This document shows positions 35,201 through 49,800 of a stretch of 64,000 nucleotides of DNA, in pieces. This DNA is from Progne subis subis (lineage: Eukaryota; Chordata; Aves; Passeriformes; Hirundinidae), in contig JAKJHU010000024.1 of NCBI GenBank assembly GCA_022316685.1, forward strand, positions 7,758,501-7,822,500, in the 5' to 3' direction. The first letter of the stretch is position 1, and every line of letters begins with the position of its first letter. Under the pieces are notes generated by a model. The model worked only from the letters and a program-made list of their open reading frames with translations. It had not been told where the DNA came from and did not search any database. The position numbers and the translations under genes are program-made.

Positions 35201-38200
35201 CAAAGATCTCCTTGGCCACTTATCTTGGCAAATCCAGTGTTAATCAAGTCATGAGAAGTATTACTTAATCTAAAGATGTCAAAAAATAATTTGTGTAGTT
35301 AAACCAAAATGATGGAAGAATAAGTTATGGCAAATAACCATGTTAAATGAGGGTCAGGTTGCTCTCTTAATCAAATAACTTTGCCAAATATTTACTAAAA
35401 TAGGACAGACTCTTGTAAAAGTATAAATAGTTTGTTAGTTATTTAAATAAAAGATCCTTACAAGCCTTATTTGGTAGGATTCTTTGATAGTGTTTATGAG
35501 GGGGTTTTAATAGCAGGATTTCCATTGTGATTTTTCACTAGTGAAAAGTAAATTATTTTTTTTCCTGGCAAAGTAGATTTTCCCTATAAAAATCTGATAG
35601 AAAATATATTACTTTGTAAATTATGAGACTGCGAAGACTCCATACATAAACTTTACCACTAAATTAATATTTTATTTAGAGTTGTTGCCGTTTGTGGGTT
35701 TTGATTAGGTATTTTATTGCCATTTTGCAATCAGCAAGTTCTGAACCCCTGATAAGAAAATAGTTAGATATGGATGGAGGAGGGGGAATGTTCTGGAAGA
35801 GAAAGCTTAGTCTTTTGCCCAGACATGTTCTTTGCACATGCTTGTATTTGCAGGACAGGATATGTTCAGAACAGGTAAGACAGATAGTTTTAAAATGTAA
35901 TATTAAAGAATACACCTAAGAAAATGCAACATGAATATTGAGAGTAAATGTGCACATTTTCAGTTTCCCTGATCTTGTGGAGTTGGGAATGCCTGTATTC
36001 ATGTCCTGCTCCATCCTGTTACATACAATTCAAAACTTTCCTTAAAAAGAACCCCACAGCAAAGAGTTAGAAGATACAAATTGCTGTCTAATACTATGGA
36101 ATTCCTGCATAAGGGAATTTAAGAACTTTAGGAAGTGAAAAGTAAATTATAATTACATATTGGGCACTTCTTAATATGTGGGAAAGAGTAGAATTGTTTG
36201 ATTCAGTTTTGGTGCCATAGGTGTTAATACCACACATCCAGTGTAATTACAAATGGGATGAGGGTGGGAAAGTGTTAAAAAAAACTAGCGTGGATGGATA
36301 AACCAGAAAGTATCCCTGGTGAAAAGATTAGGCAATGACTGCTCACCAGGCTAACCTGAATCATCTTCTTGGTTATCCTGTGTCTAGTATATATCAAGTT
36401 TTGGCAACCATGGTCCTACTTAGCCACATGAGGGACCCTTGGGATAGCAAATGTCACATGAAAAAGGTTGGGTTGTGTTAGAGAGCGTTTAATACAGATT
36501 CAGCAATATTTTCAGCCAGCCTCTGTGTGAAAAGCAATTTGGCCTGAAGTATTGAAGGCTGAACCCTGGCTACAGGTTTGCAAATAGTTTTATGTTGATA
36601 TATAGTTTTTGCTGCTATTTTTGGTATTCTGATTGTGTAACCTGTAGTTGTGATGGTGAGTGTTCATATGGGTCATATCTTTGGCTTTGGTGGAAGTGGC
36701 TATAAGTTTTACCAACATTTTCAACTTCTGCTTTCTAGTTTTCCTCTTTTTGTCCAACCTTGCTCAAGGCATCTATTGGCGTTAGGTGCATTTTGTACTG
36801 AGGCACAGTCACAAGTATAGAAGTATTCATTTCCTTCTGGATGTGAAAATGGCCTGCTCTGAAGTGATTTCAATTCCACAGAAATATCTAGAACTATCGG
36901 AAATCACTGATTCCAAGAAGGGATTGTGCCTGGTGTTTTCCAGGCAAGGTCAGAAAATCAACCAGAGTCTCAGCTGCCACCCACCAGAAGCTAGAACCAT
37001 GAAAAAAGATGGGGGCTGCTCACTTTATTTTACAGAGGCTCCATCCTGACCTCCTGTTTGTCTGCACATCATAAGGAGTAATAAGATATAAAATGATTTT
37101 CAGTTGAAGATCAGTTCCATCCATACAACCATAAAAATGTGGAGTATGCTTCATTCTCTGCAGTCACCCAAGAGGAAAATTAAACTAGTTAAGAGCTAGA
37201 CTGCCATCTAACTCCAAGCATAATACTCTATAATATTGTTTCAAAAGTCTGGAAGTATTCCAGCTGTGTGATTAGATATATTTGAGTCCAAATGATACCT
37301 AAGCAAGTGAGTCAATAAAGAGATTAATCATAGATGAAGCAACTAAAAAACATGTCAAATAACTGAAAAAGGACCAGTAGAAAATGGAAACAAAACATAA
37401 GAAGTGCAAAACCATAGCAACAGTCAGTGTTGCTGGCTACAATAGGCTTGTGTTAACTAGAAATAGAACAAAGTAATGCAAGGGATCGGAAAATAAAAGA
37501 TAAAGGCTGTTTCAGTATTTTCTATTGTAAACCATGCCATTTATGGAGTAATACAGCAGAAAGCAGTACAGTTTAAACAAACTGTGTAAAAAAATGGGAA
37601 CAGATAATTCTGTGAATGAAATGCATTCTACATTTTAAACTACTCAATTAGAGAAAATTCAAAGTGTTAGAAGTTTTTTGCTTAAAATAGAAAATATTGC
37701 TGATGCAAGCAGATTGGGATTCACCTTCCCTGTGAAACATCTGCAAAATAATCAGTCATGGTTAAATCACAGTCTTTAATTGTTTATATGAAAAACAATT
37801 TCAGTGTTAAAGCCTTGTGAAATATAATAGCAAAGTGATGTCTTTTTTAGCAAAAGAGAGACAAGCAATAGTATCAAACTTGTAATACTTGAAAAATTAG
37901 GGAAAAAACAACAAACCTGAAAATAGACTACAGAAAAGAAAGTGAACAGCAAGATTTTGCAGTTTGTTAATGTTGGGAGTTTGCCAGTACAATATAAAAG
38001 GTGGCTCCACTTCAGGAGATTTTAAAGCCTGTACGTGCCTTGTACCTGTAAGTATTCTCAAAGGGTTCAGGGTGAAGATGTGGAAATCCATCTGGGTGTT
38101 GATGCTGTGCCTCAGGCTTTCTGCCCTCAGGTATCCCAATATGACTGTGGGTGGATTTCTTGCTATTTTATGTATACTTTTACACACATTAGTAGAGATA

Positions 38201-38860
38201 GTCCCCTTGTGGGCAAGAAATTTGGGTCTGTCTTATGGGCCATCTATTAACAAATCCTAGAGGTTTTTACACTTTAGCAGTTTTGGTATAAAAAGTCAAA
38301 AGTGGGTTTGTGGATAAATGAGAGATAGATGTACAAACAGTACAATCACCAAAACCTCCTTACTGCAGGAGATTAGACCAAAACCCAAGGCCTACTAGGT
38401 AATATGCAAGGAGAAATGCATCAGCTGTTTAACTGAAGGGTGTGTTGAATGAAAGAACATGCTGGATGGGGGAATAAACAGCTGGGACTCATTTGATTGT
38501 AACACTCAAAGCACCAGACAGTAGTGTCAGAATTTCTGCAAAGCCAGGGAATCCTCAAGAGAAAATACTCATCTGCAGAGTTCAATGGAATAGTGGGAAG
38601 AATAGCATCAGCCAAATGACTTTATCCTAGCTTTGCTCCAGTGAATACTATTTGATGAGGCAAATTCTAGAATTTTCACTATAAACAAATTTTTCGCACA
38701 GCATCAGTTCCTGTCTTTTCTTAGTGTTCTGCACCCAGTGTTCCTCTGGACACAAATGAAAATATTTGGTGAGGACACAGTATGTTTTGAGAAAAGATTC
38801 CAGAAACACACGAAAGTAGCATGGTAAAACTAGTGTTATGTTTGTGGAATTGAGACAGAG
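32295..38860. other. Intergenic, no gene seen
   Basis: Long AT-rich stretch. The largest ORF (33875-34222, 115 codons) has no recognisable domain and no clear splice sites. Confidence 0.65.
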
Positions 38861-38866
38861 TCCCCA

Positions 38867-38900
38867 TTTTTTATCTTTTCTTTTCTTTTTTTTTTTTTTT
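38867..38900 (+). repeat. T-rich low-complexity tract
   Basis: T-runs broken by A and C, ending in a pure T-run of about 16. Confidence 0.85.
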
Positions 38901-41900
38901 AATAGCTATATATCATTGATGCTGGGAAAGTACAGAGATGGGAAAGCCTGAAACAAACAGGAAAAGTTGAGCAGCTCTAGTCATGCTAGTGCCCTACAAT
39001 GGAGGAAATGCTTCTTTCACATGTACTTTTATGTGGAATTCCTTGTTTAATAACCTAGGCAAAACTGTTTTGCTATCTTTTCAAAGGTGAGGGTGGATGG
39101 GAAAGTGAGCTGGTATTAAACCACCTTGGCAGTGTTGTCATTTTATCCAAAACATCAAAATCTTCATCATCTATTTCTAATCTGAACTTCAGACATCAGC
39201 ACCAACACAGCTACAGTTGGACAACCAGTAAAAGGAAAAAAAAATCCTGAAAAATATGACTTCAAAGGCATTGAGCAGAGCAGAAAAGATAATTCGTATT
39301 TTGAAAAATTGCAATCCAGAAAACCATAGAACTGTGGTCGTATGTGTTCTCTATACATGCATGGGGGGTTTTGATGTGTCCTTTTCAATGGCTGTGTGTT
39401 ATCCATGAATATGGATTAAATGAGCTTGAAAGTATAATTTGATACATTTGCTCTTCTGGCAAGGCCTATCAGAAAAAAATCATGTCTTTCCCACAACGTA
39501 GCCCCTTCATTCCCCTATGCTCTCTCCTTATAGTTCATCAGCCCCTAGGCAGTGCTCATGCAGTGGTGTGATGATTCCCCTCTGAGGGGACACAGTGGGA
39601 TGCTTTGCTGTTTCAGTGGTTCACTCTGGCGTGGTTAAAAAGGCAGCTGGGACAGAGTGGGGGTGGTGGGAGGGCAGAAGATGTTCTTCTGCAGGAGGGA
39701 TCCTCTTAAACCAAGATTGTTTGTGGATAAAAGGAATTTTTGCTGCATCCTTCAGGTGTTGCATCTCAAGAGTTTGAAATCTGTAGATTACTGTCACAAT
39801 CTAGAAAGTGAACATAGTGAAACCTACAGTTGGTCATAGCATGCATGTCATTTTTCCAAGGGATCTTTTGAGTGATCTGAGGAAACTCACTAAAAACTGT
39901 GTGCTGTATTCTGGCCATAAGGGTCTATGGCATTTCCCTGTAGGACATAGGGATTACCCTTCAATTCCTACCTCATTCAAGCTTGAAACTAAACTGTTTT
40001 TGGGGTCTACAGACAGCTCAGTCAATCTAATCTAGAAGAGTCTCAGAGCAAAGAAATTAAGAAGTTAGTCACACCAGCTTGCCAGGAGACTTTGCCTTAT
40101 ATGTCACACAGGAATTGCAAAGGGGACCTTTGGAATTACGGAACTGTGCACAGCCATAGAAATACACGAGTAACAGCAGCAGCAGGAGGCACAAAGTGAG
40201 TCAGTGTTGGAGTAGGTGTTGCCCCACAAAGCCAGGATCTGGTGGCTGAAAGACTCTGTTGATGCTTTGTACTCCTGATAGAAAATGTTCTCTCAGGCAA
40301 TACTGTTCTGTGATGGCTGGGTCACTGTGGGCTCTGACATGCCTCTACCCTGAATGTCTTGTTCAAAGAAAGGTTTATATTCAGGAAATCTTTGTTTATG
40401 AGTCATCTTTATCATCTAAGAGGAGTAGCCTGTACATGGGAGGCTGTACCGTGACACAGTGGCCTGAGCTTGGGTATGAGAGATGCAGAGTTTGGACAGC
40501 GGTCCTGGCTCTTTGCTTCTGTGAAATCTTCTGATTGTGCACAACCCTTTTGGAGAGATGAAGGTTCTGGGATGAATGTGCTTGTGTTACATATGTGCCC
40601 CAGGTGGTTAAAGTAGCTTAATCACCATGAGAGGAATGGGGAAACACACACAGCTGCTGAGATGTAGTGGTGGGCAAAATGGGACCCCTGCTACATGCTG
40701 GTATCTCATTTAATGAATTATTATTGGTTTTATTATTATTTTGCTTAGATTTATAAACACCAAGTACTGAACAAATATTAGATTTTTTGGGTTTTCCCTA
40801 CACAGAAACACCCACAATTCTCTCTGTAGTATAACATCACTTTCCTTCAGGGCAGCTGTTGTCAGGAGCAATCAGTATGGCCAAGTATTTCCCACTGCCT
40901 CCACCCAGTCAGGAGGTGGTTGAATTCAGCCTGCACTCAGATGGAAGCAGAATACTGAGGGAGTTTGGGGTTTTTCCCTCCTGCTCATCAGTAGCTCAAA
41001 GAAATAAACAGACTTGTTAAACTTAGAAAATCTAATTGATTCCAGCTTCAGAAGTATAAAAAAGATCTAGAGAACTAAAAGTATCCCTCTTTGATTTTTC
41101 TCTGTGAGAAAGTAGGATATAAATACTTTCGTTTAGAATTTAAATTTTTTGAATGCTGATGAATATAAAAAACAATTATACTCAGATAAATTAAACTCTT
41201 CCCTATAAGGATCTTTTGATAAATCAAGCTTTTTTTTTTCCTCTGGAAATGAAAACTTTCTACTGAGACACTGGCCAACATTTCTGTTTTCCAGGTTTTG
41301 GACTAGGGACTTGAGCTACCCCTAATCTTATCAAATATCTATTTGACAGAATGCATCCTCAAAGGAAATTAAGGAAATTTAACTGAAGTAATCTATTACA
41401 AACATACACTGATTACAGGATAAATTTTCAATGCTAAAGAAAATCAGCCCTGAGGTTTTGCAGCTATTCACAGGGAACCTTAGTATGTTACAAACAGATT
41501 TGGGGTTAAAGCCAGACAAATAACAGCTGTGTTTTTGGAAAACTAGGAATCTTACTCTAAATATTTTAAGCCAAAAGAAGTGTTTTTAAAAATCTGCTAT
41601 GCTTCAAAATTGTCTCATTGTGAGCAATTTCATTATATTTAGGGGAACAAGGACTATTTAACTATTTCTCGACCTTGTCCTTAATGGGTGACATATTTCT
41701 ATTCCTAATTCAGGAAGAAAAAATTAAGAAACTCTTGCATTCTAGAGATAATAATTGGAGTTACTAGTGTCACTTACAAAAGTAACTCTTTAAAACACAA
41801 TCCCCTCACATATCTGTCAAAACCAGAGGATTTCATTTCTAATTTTAGCAAAACCAACAGATCTAGGCATTTCTAAGGGTTTTTTTAAATTAGTAAAGCA

Positions 41901-44090
41901 TGTGTAGAGTGGTGTGTGGAGAAGCTTCTATGTCCCTTCCCACCACCTCGGCTCCATCAGCCGGAGTCCAAGGTGGTCACTCCCGTGCCAGATCACAGGG
42001 AAGCAGCAGAGAGACAGCTGTGAGCTACAGGGGTCCAGTGTGTTGTGGTTTCTTACAGCAAATGGGTCACCCAGTGAGAAAAAAACCCATGTGAATATTA
42101 ACTGTTCATCACGGACTCATCAGCACTGAAAAGACATGACATTTACCAGTAACCTGATGGGTGGCACAGTGGTGAAACCCTCAGACTGGAAAGAAATGAT
42201 CATACTTTGATCCTGCTTCAGTTATGAAGTGTTCTGCTCGGCATTCTAGCTTGAGGAAAGTCACCTCTGCTTGGAGAGGCAGAAATGAGGAGGGCTGCGA
42301 ATGCATGCTACATAACAGTCTTGTGACAAATTATGCTGGTGGTAATTGCAGCACTTGCTTGGGTATGAAATGAGATGAAACTTAAGGAGGAGCAGGATTT
42401 GGAAGGTCTGGTCTTCCATGAATAGCAGGCATATGGATTCTGCCACCAATACCATAGGAACCCCCTTTACAGGGAATTTTGTATAGGTTGGATGCTTCTG
42501 CCTTCTGCACTAGCTAAACTTAACAGAATTTGCAACTTTGTTTGTAGCATTTATTCAGAACCATCCAACTATTCATGTCCCCCTTCCAGAGTTCCCAAGG
42601 GTAGAGATAACACTGCCTTAAGCAGGCAGTGTGAAAATTCTTATCATTTTTATACTCAAGCTTTCTTGCAGAAAGTGAACCACATGTCTTGGAGTGGAGG
42701 AGTGGACATGTGTTTCTACATTTCCACTGACAAACGAGGCTGTTCATGATTTGATGAAGCAATCCAGCCCAATTCTTTCAGGGGCAGGGGATTTGCAAAT
42801 ATTTTCTGAATTTAGCATGTGGGGTGCTCTATGGAGTCTCTTGTTGCTTAATACACTCCATTTCGACAGTGCTCTTGAGTGTCCAGAGAAGGCAGGTATC
42901 TTGCCAGGGTCAGTGGGCCTGTCCTAACCCCAGGCCCCTAGGGCTGGGCAGCCTGTCCTGAAGCAACATCTCCAGATGTTTGGAAACATTTGGGGTCCTT
43001 GGTGCCAGAGCTTGAGAACAAGGCAGCCCTTTGTAGATCTCGAAAGTAAACCCAGCTCCCCTTTCATTGCTCACAGCAGACACCTGATTAGGAATCAAGC
43101 AGCTTGGAAATATTTGGAGCATAGAGAAGCTGGGATAGGAGTTAGAAGAGAAGCAGCAGGGCAGGCTGACTTTTCTGTGTCACGTTCACTTTGAATCCTG
43201 CTCTTTGTATGTTCTGCTGCTGTCCCGTGACACACAGATCTGACAACAGGGACCACTTATAGGTGCAGTATGGTGTCCGGACCTACTTTAAAATGCTTGA
43301 TTTCAGCTGAGCACCGCTCTGCCGGCTTGGCAGGAGGCTTGCTTCAATGCCTGCCTTATTTTCCTTTTGCAGACTAACTCTTTAGTGGAATAATTACTGT
43401 ACAAACTCCAAAGCCCGGCAAGCTGCTCTGCATTCCAGTTTCACAGGAAGTAAATTCCGAGCTTGCCAAGTCTCCTCACTCATCTGCGGCTGCTCAGTAT
43501 CCGAGATCCCTAAGTCTGTTAGCAGGCGGTTACGCAATAGGCACACACCGGCTCTGTGGCTTTTTATATAGAAAACCAGAAATGAATGAGTGTGATGTGG
43601 CAGGAAGCAGCTTGTATGAAAGGCCCAAGTGGAGACTGAGAGATGACAGTAATCTGTTTTCAATACTAAGTTAAACCAATGAAATACTTACTTGAGCAGC
43701 AACTCTAAAGTCCCTGAGGCTGGTTTTAAAAGGTATAAATGAAGTAAACCTCAAAAATTGCATGGTCAAATTATTTGACAGTATGAGCTTAAATTACCCT
43801 TAACAGACGGTTTAAAAACTGTTCTCTTAAGATAGAGACAGAAGTATTAAGGCAGCTGTCTTTCTTTTTGGAAATATGATGATAAAGGCAATAGGACTAC
43901 AATAGTAACAGCCTTCTGCAAGATGAGCAGTTAAGGTTTGAACCACTCTGTTGGGAGTGCAGCCACTGGCCCTGGGGCTGTGCATTCCAGTTTCAGCTCA
44001 AGCTTTGTCAGTGTGTTTACCTCCAGCCCTGGCCCTGGACGCACCTCGGCATTGTGGTCTTGCTTCCAGCTCCGCCTCCTTTAGCCACTG
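38901..44090. other. Intergenic, no gene seen
   Basis: No recognisable coding or repeat feature. Short ORFs only. Confidence 0.65.
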
Positions 44091-44109
44091 ACTCTGTATA
44101 GAGCCTGGA

Positions 44110-44470
44110 TTTCATTTATATCCCCTTCAGGGGCTGCCGGTGTGCCGGCACCCAGCCCCACCTGCCCTGGTGACACATGGCAGGGCTGTGGTTTGTGTGT
44201 GAGGGGGCTGTGTGCACTGGGCCTCTGGCTCACAGCCCTTCATGTACAGCAGCCCTGTTGATGGAGCTCTTTGCTGGCCTTCAGTGGCGTTCCCTTGCTG
44301 CTGGATCGCAGCCGCTGCTTGTGCCAGAGGCACCGGACAGTGTCCCAGGGCAGGACACAGCAACCACAGCGCTGTGGTGCCGAAAGGGCGAGGAACACCA
44401 GCTCCACAGCAGTGTGGGGCTGAACTCCCCTGCACACCAACCAACTACCCCAGAAGCTGATGGAAATCAG
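44110..44470. other. GC-richer patch without recognised gene
   Basis: Moderately GC-rich with a few CpG (for example GCCGGTGTGCCGGCACCC). Four overlapping ORFs on both strands are by-products of this composition. It is less CpG-dense than the patches at 13 kb and 22 kb. Confidence 0.5.
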
Positions 44471-45068
44471 CTTCATCCTGTGCCATTTATGCATCTCAAG
44501 GGCTGACAAAACTTCTCAATGTGTCTGTCCATGCACTCAGACTAAGATGAGTGACAGCATTTGAGTTTCCTGATCTCTCTTTTCAGATCACTTTTTCATG
44601 TGTACTGAGGGCATTGATTGCTTCTTGGGATGAGCTCAGGCTTTTGTTTAACAAATTTCCTGTCGCTGTGGAGACCAGAGCAGGGGCAACAGTTTCTTCA
44701 GTGTTCTCCCTACAGTGTGTTACCAGGCTTTGGGTTCTTGCTGCAAGTCTGAACCTTGCTGATATTTGTTGAAAATTATTTTATGTGGTGATATTTGGAG
44801 ACCTTCAGAGTTCAATAGTTATAGATAGGTATGTTAGACTTGAGCAAACAGAACTCTTAAGGAAAATGCTGTCTCAGTTTCCCCCAAGAAGAGGAGAGAT
44901 GATACAAGGAGGAAACTTTCAGTTTTACTCTATAGGTGTAGTCACAGCTGGGGAGATTCTTGATCTGTGATGGGTAGGGCTGAGACAATTTTGATCTACT
45001 CTGCCAGAATGCAAAATGACAGTTTCTGCCTACTTTATCTAGCATGAACAACCTGGCAGAAAACAAAC

Positions 45069-45099
45069 AAAAAAAAAAAAAAAGGGGGGGGGGGGGGGG
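45069..45099 (+). repeat. A15G16 polypurine tract
   Basis: Fifteen A directly followed by sixteen G. A perfect homopurine strand of 31 bases, likely unstable and prone to length error. Confidence 0.95.
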
Positions 45100-46740
45100 T
45101 AGGCAAGAAGAACTGGCTAGGGTCCTACTTGCAGCCCTGCTGCACGAAGCGTGGCATGGGTGCTGAGGAGCAGGCTGTGCTGTACTAGAACCTGGTGTTG
45201 TGTGAATGTTCCCTTCCCTCCCTCTCTTGACCTGTCTGGACAAAAATGTCTCTCCCCCAGAAGGCAAGACCTTCCCTGGCAGAGCCTACCTGAGCCTTGG
45301 GAAGTCCATATTTACCTGCCAAGGTTGTCCTCATGGATCATACACAGGCCAACCCAACCTGAATCAGGACCTGCAGCCCCAGCAGCACAGCAGTGTCTGA
45401 GCTTCATCTCTTTGAAAATGATTGGAGAAATAGAAATGCTATGTAAAAGCAAACCTATCATTTGAAAGGAATATATAGTAAAATCTTGCTAAATATCAGC
45501 AAATATTGTCAGGTGATTTTTGGTCCTTTCAAAATAGTAACTAAAATTAAGAAGGAGGAAGTGGAAATATTGTGCCTGTTTTGTAGAATTAGAATCAAAA
45601 CAGAGAAAAGATGAAGAGGGATTGGTAATAATTAATTTACCAGGATGCTACCGCTCTCATTCAGTGTAAATGAAAATCCAGATAATGTCTGAGCACATGA
45701 AGAAATAAACAGTTCCTGTGTATTTCAGAGAAGAATGAACTTCTCATTGCTGTGGTTCCCAATGGTTCCTCAGTTTACTCAGAGATGGTCATTGTCAGTA
45801 CATTCTTTAAACATGAACTAAACTTGTTTTTGTTTTGAAATTACGTACTTCTATCTTCATCAACACCTGAAGAAAGACACTTTGTAAACTTTTCTCATAT
45901 TACAATTTCATAATGACAAAACCAGACTAAAATACATATATATATAATTTAGAAGGTCATAAGGTATTGCCAGTATCTTTTGGGGGTAAATTCTCTGGTT
46001 CCTCTGAAAGGATAGCTAACCTAACACTGCAGAATTCTGGGGCCTCAAGCAGTGCCCCATCTGAGCAATCACTTGAAAAGTATAGCTCTCTGGGGATGAG
46101 AAGAACTATCGTACCTCTACCATTGTTTATTATGAAAGCTAATGGAAAAATCAGATTTGGAAAAGACATCATGCGGATTCTCTGCTACTAGAAATCCAGC
46201 AACTGTAGGATTAATTTTATTCCTTTCAGCTACAGGTATTTTGTTTCTTTCCTTGTGCTTCACTGTGTCCTCTCTTTGTACAGAGGCAATGGAATTTGTT
46301 TGAAAATCCAAGTAGGGCTTGGTCTTTTGTACTGGCCTGACTGGGCAGGTACAGCCAACATTTATATAGGCTGTTGATCATTTTTTAGATCTGGTTTTAG
46401 AATCATGTGTAGAGCATTTAATAGAAGGAATTTCCTAAAAATATAAAAATATAAAATTGATCTTTTCTATTTTAATAATTATTTTTCATTTATATTTTTA
46501 AAAAACTTTATCACTGCAAATTCACCTGTGAAGGAAGTAAACACATTTAACCCTTTGAGAGAAAGGCTTAGGCTTTCTCTCATAGATTCCTCTTAAATGG
46601 AACATTTAACTGGCTTCTTCAATGTATGCTTCAGAAATTAGAAAGGAGTAGAAAATACTTTTTTTTTTTTTAATTGTGACAAGATTTAAGCATCTTGTGA
46701 CACTCTTATCTCTTCCTCCCAAATGAAATCTGCATCTGCA
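45100..46740. other. Intergenic, no gene seen
   Basis: No recognisable gene. AT-rich from about 46380 to 46680. Confidence 0.65.
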
Positions 46741-46744
46741 GCAT

Positions 46745-46803
46745 TAAAAAAAAAAAAAAAACCAAAAAAAACCCAAAAAAAACCCCAAAAAACAAAAAAA
46801 CCC
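46745..46803 (+). repeat. A-rich tract with C-runs
   Basis: A-runs of 6-18 alternating with C-runs of two, three, four, one and three. The complementary strand reads G-runs separated by T-runs. Confidence 0.88.
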
Positions 46804-49800
46804 AACTCTAAGAAAGCAGTATTTTCACTGTTAACTTGATTAGCAAGTCAGTTTCTGTGTGTCTGGAGCACCAGCGAAGGGTCTGCATGCCAGTTTGTAG
46901 TCAATAACCTTTTGCAGGAATACACTCATGTATTCACAGACTGCTTATGTACCTCTGGCTTGGGCTTTTAACCAGCATGTCTTGTAACCTGTTTCACAAC
47001 CACCCTTGTCTCCAAGATGTGTTGCTTGCCAACTGTAATTAATGGACTGAGCTTCATAGCAATGCGTGAGCAATATCCTCATTCTGGCAAAATTTGTGTT
47101 ACCCAGGCCTCCCTATGGACAGTATTTCTGTATGATATCCTATCATGTGTGGGTGCCTTCAGCAGACTGTCGAGATGGCTGCTGGAAGCCTATCTTTAAA
47201 GTTTTATTGCAAGTCACACTATTCTGAAAGTTGGCATGCAGCATTTGGAGTGGGTGCAGTTCATTTCGTTAAATCCGGGTCTGTCTCCTGCTCTCTTTTT
47301 ATAGTCCAGGTTCCCTAGGGTAGAGGGAAGTACTTCATTGCAAATCTGTCTTGCCAAGTGCTTGGCAAATAGAGCTTCCCCCCACAGTGGAGTCTATCTC
47401 TAAAGCAGATAATGTCCATTTGGAACAACCTGATGTTTTAGGCTAGAAAAGGGCAAAGAGGTTTGAAGAGTAATTCAGAGATTAAACTCAAGTAACACGC
47501 TTATTTATAGACATTGTGGATAAGACAATTTTAAATGTCAATGGTTGAAAAGAATGTCTTGTAACAAAATCTGTATTTTTCCCTTTCTGTTGCATTTTTT
47601 GTCTTTGGTCACTATTGCTTTATTGTGGCATTTTAGGATATTTGGGTGGATGATAATGTTATGAAAACATTTTGTACTTGTGTATCGCAAAAATACATCT
47701 ATTTATTATTTTCAAGAAATTTATGTGCTTTATTTGAATCAACTAGATAGAGTTTGAGAAGTACTTTTATGGCTTTGTGTATGTTACAAAAATCTGGCAT
47801 CTGGGTCAGTGCTTGCAGAGGGTGCATACCAAGGAGCACATATCAGCAGAGCAGAGGTACAGCAGAATTAAGGGCCTGGGGTTGCTGTGAGTCAGTCCTG
47901 TAAACCAGCAATCCTGCAGAGTCAGCACAGGCCCCATGAGCTGAAACCTAAACATCTGGCTAACTTTAGGCTTATGCTTAAGCTTCTTTGACATGAGCTG
48001 CTAAGGGGAGAGGGGGTGGGTTTGCTTTTAATCTCTATTCCAAGAGCTTTACTTCACAAGGTTGTGCTTAGGAAGCACTTTGCCAGCAGGATGGAGTTTT
48101 TCCCCCGAACTTCAGCCTGCCTTGACGTGGTGGGCCAAGATGAAGGCATACAAGTCCCCAGGTTTCTCCCTTCATTTTCTCTCTCTCCATATGCGAACTT
48201 TGCAGAGGAGGGAGCCAGCCTTAAAGAGAGCTGTAGCTTGTTCATGTAAATATCCCAGCTGGAGCATCAAGGGATGCAGAGGTGCTGGGTGCACACCTGC
48301 CTCAGTGTACAAATAGCCTACAAAATGCAGAGTGTTGAGATTTCCCTTTTGGCTGGGGTGGTGTGTTCAGTAATACCTCAGTGTGTGGGCTGACCAGTAT
48401 TTGTGCAATTATCTGAGGCACTCTGGCTGTAAACACTTGCAGTGGGTTTGTTCCTTTACTCCCCCAAGATATGAAAACAAATTTCTCGTCCTTTTGGTTT
48501 GAATTCCATTTCCATTTCATTTTACTGCTGCTCTTTCTCTATGTTTCTTTCTCATGTGTTTTCATCTGCTTATTGCCTCTCAAGACTTTCTCTGTTCATA
48601 CTATTTACAAGCTGCAATAGTTTGTCTACATTTGTCCTATATATATTAATTTATAATAAAGTTCTGAATTAAAATTTCAGTTGTCCTAGTTCTAATGATA
48701 ATATTGTCAAAGAGAACCGTACAAGAACAACCATGGCTGAAAATGCTTGGGGGAAATTATGTTCTTGCCATGACAATGATGTTCTATCTGGAAAGCTACC
48801 AGAAAAATAGCACTAAACAATAGTCTGTCAGCCTTTCAGTTGCACTCTGCTCCCCCAGACAGTGAAAGATGTTGCTTTGATCCACCCAAATAAAGAAACT
48901 CAGCTTGGAGGCCTCTTCTGACTCTTTGGTCACCACTGAGTTCAGTAAAGTTCTCAAAGGCCTCTGCTGTGCTTAGGTCTGATATTCTCAATTACACATT
49001 CTAAACACAACAAACTCATTTTTGGGAAGAAGAATGTAGAAATCAAAGGAAGAGAGTGGGAGGGAAACACCTTTTACTTCTAGAAAGACTTAATTGTGAA
49101 CTGAGGGAAATAAAGCTTGACAACAAATGCTATGTTTCTGTTAACAGACCAACAGGATAATCTCCCTCCATCCAAGTGGGAGGATGTTAATGACTCATTA
49201 AGTTAGTTTGATGGGAATTAGAATTTATTGTGGTATCTAGTAGCATCTATCTTTCAGTTCTTTTTCTGTTTCGATAAGGAAAAAATCCTGTTCTGCTGTA
49301 TCCAACTTCATTCCTCCTCATAAATAAGCTGCATATCTTTAAAAACCATCAATTACCCTCTGTTTGTCAGTTTTATAAACTGGAAAAGATTAGTGGGAAG
49401 AGAAGGGGAGGGTTGCAGCTCGTGTTGTGTGCAGGGCCCAATGATGTCAGGGAGGTAGCTGAGGGCTCCTGCTGAGCAGGGAGTAGGGAAGGTGGACAGG
49501 GGACACCCCAGCAGGGCACTTCCCTGCAGCTGCCTCCAGCCCAAACCCTGCATGGCCCAAGCACGAAGGAACAGCCGTGCACGGCCCTGCCAGCCCTCCA
49601 GGCTGCAGAGCTGATCGTTTGGACCAGTGTTGCTGTTGAGGGATGATGTCTTGTGCTGGGCAGAAAGGTGCCCTGGGAGAGCTGCCCCACTTGTAACCAC
49701 CACCTTGGGAGCCTGCTGTGGGCACAGCTTCTCCTGCATCCATGGTTCCCTTGCTCAGTCATGCTTTTTATTGTGCCAGCTGCAGTGCTTTTGGGACCAT

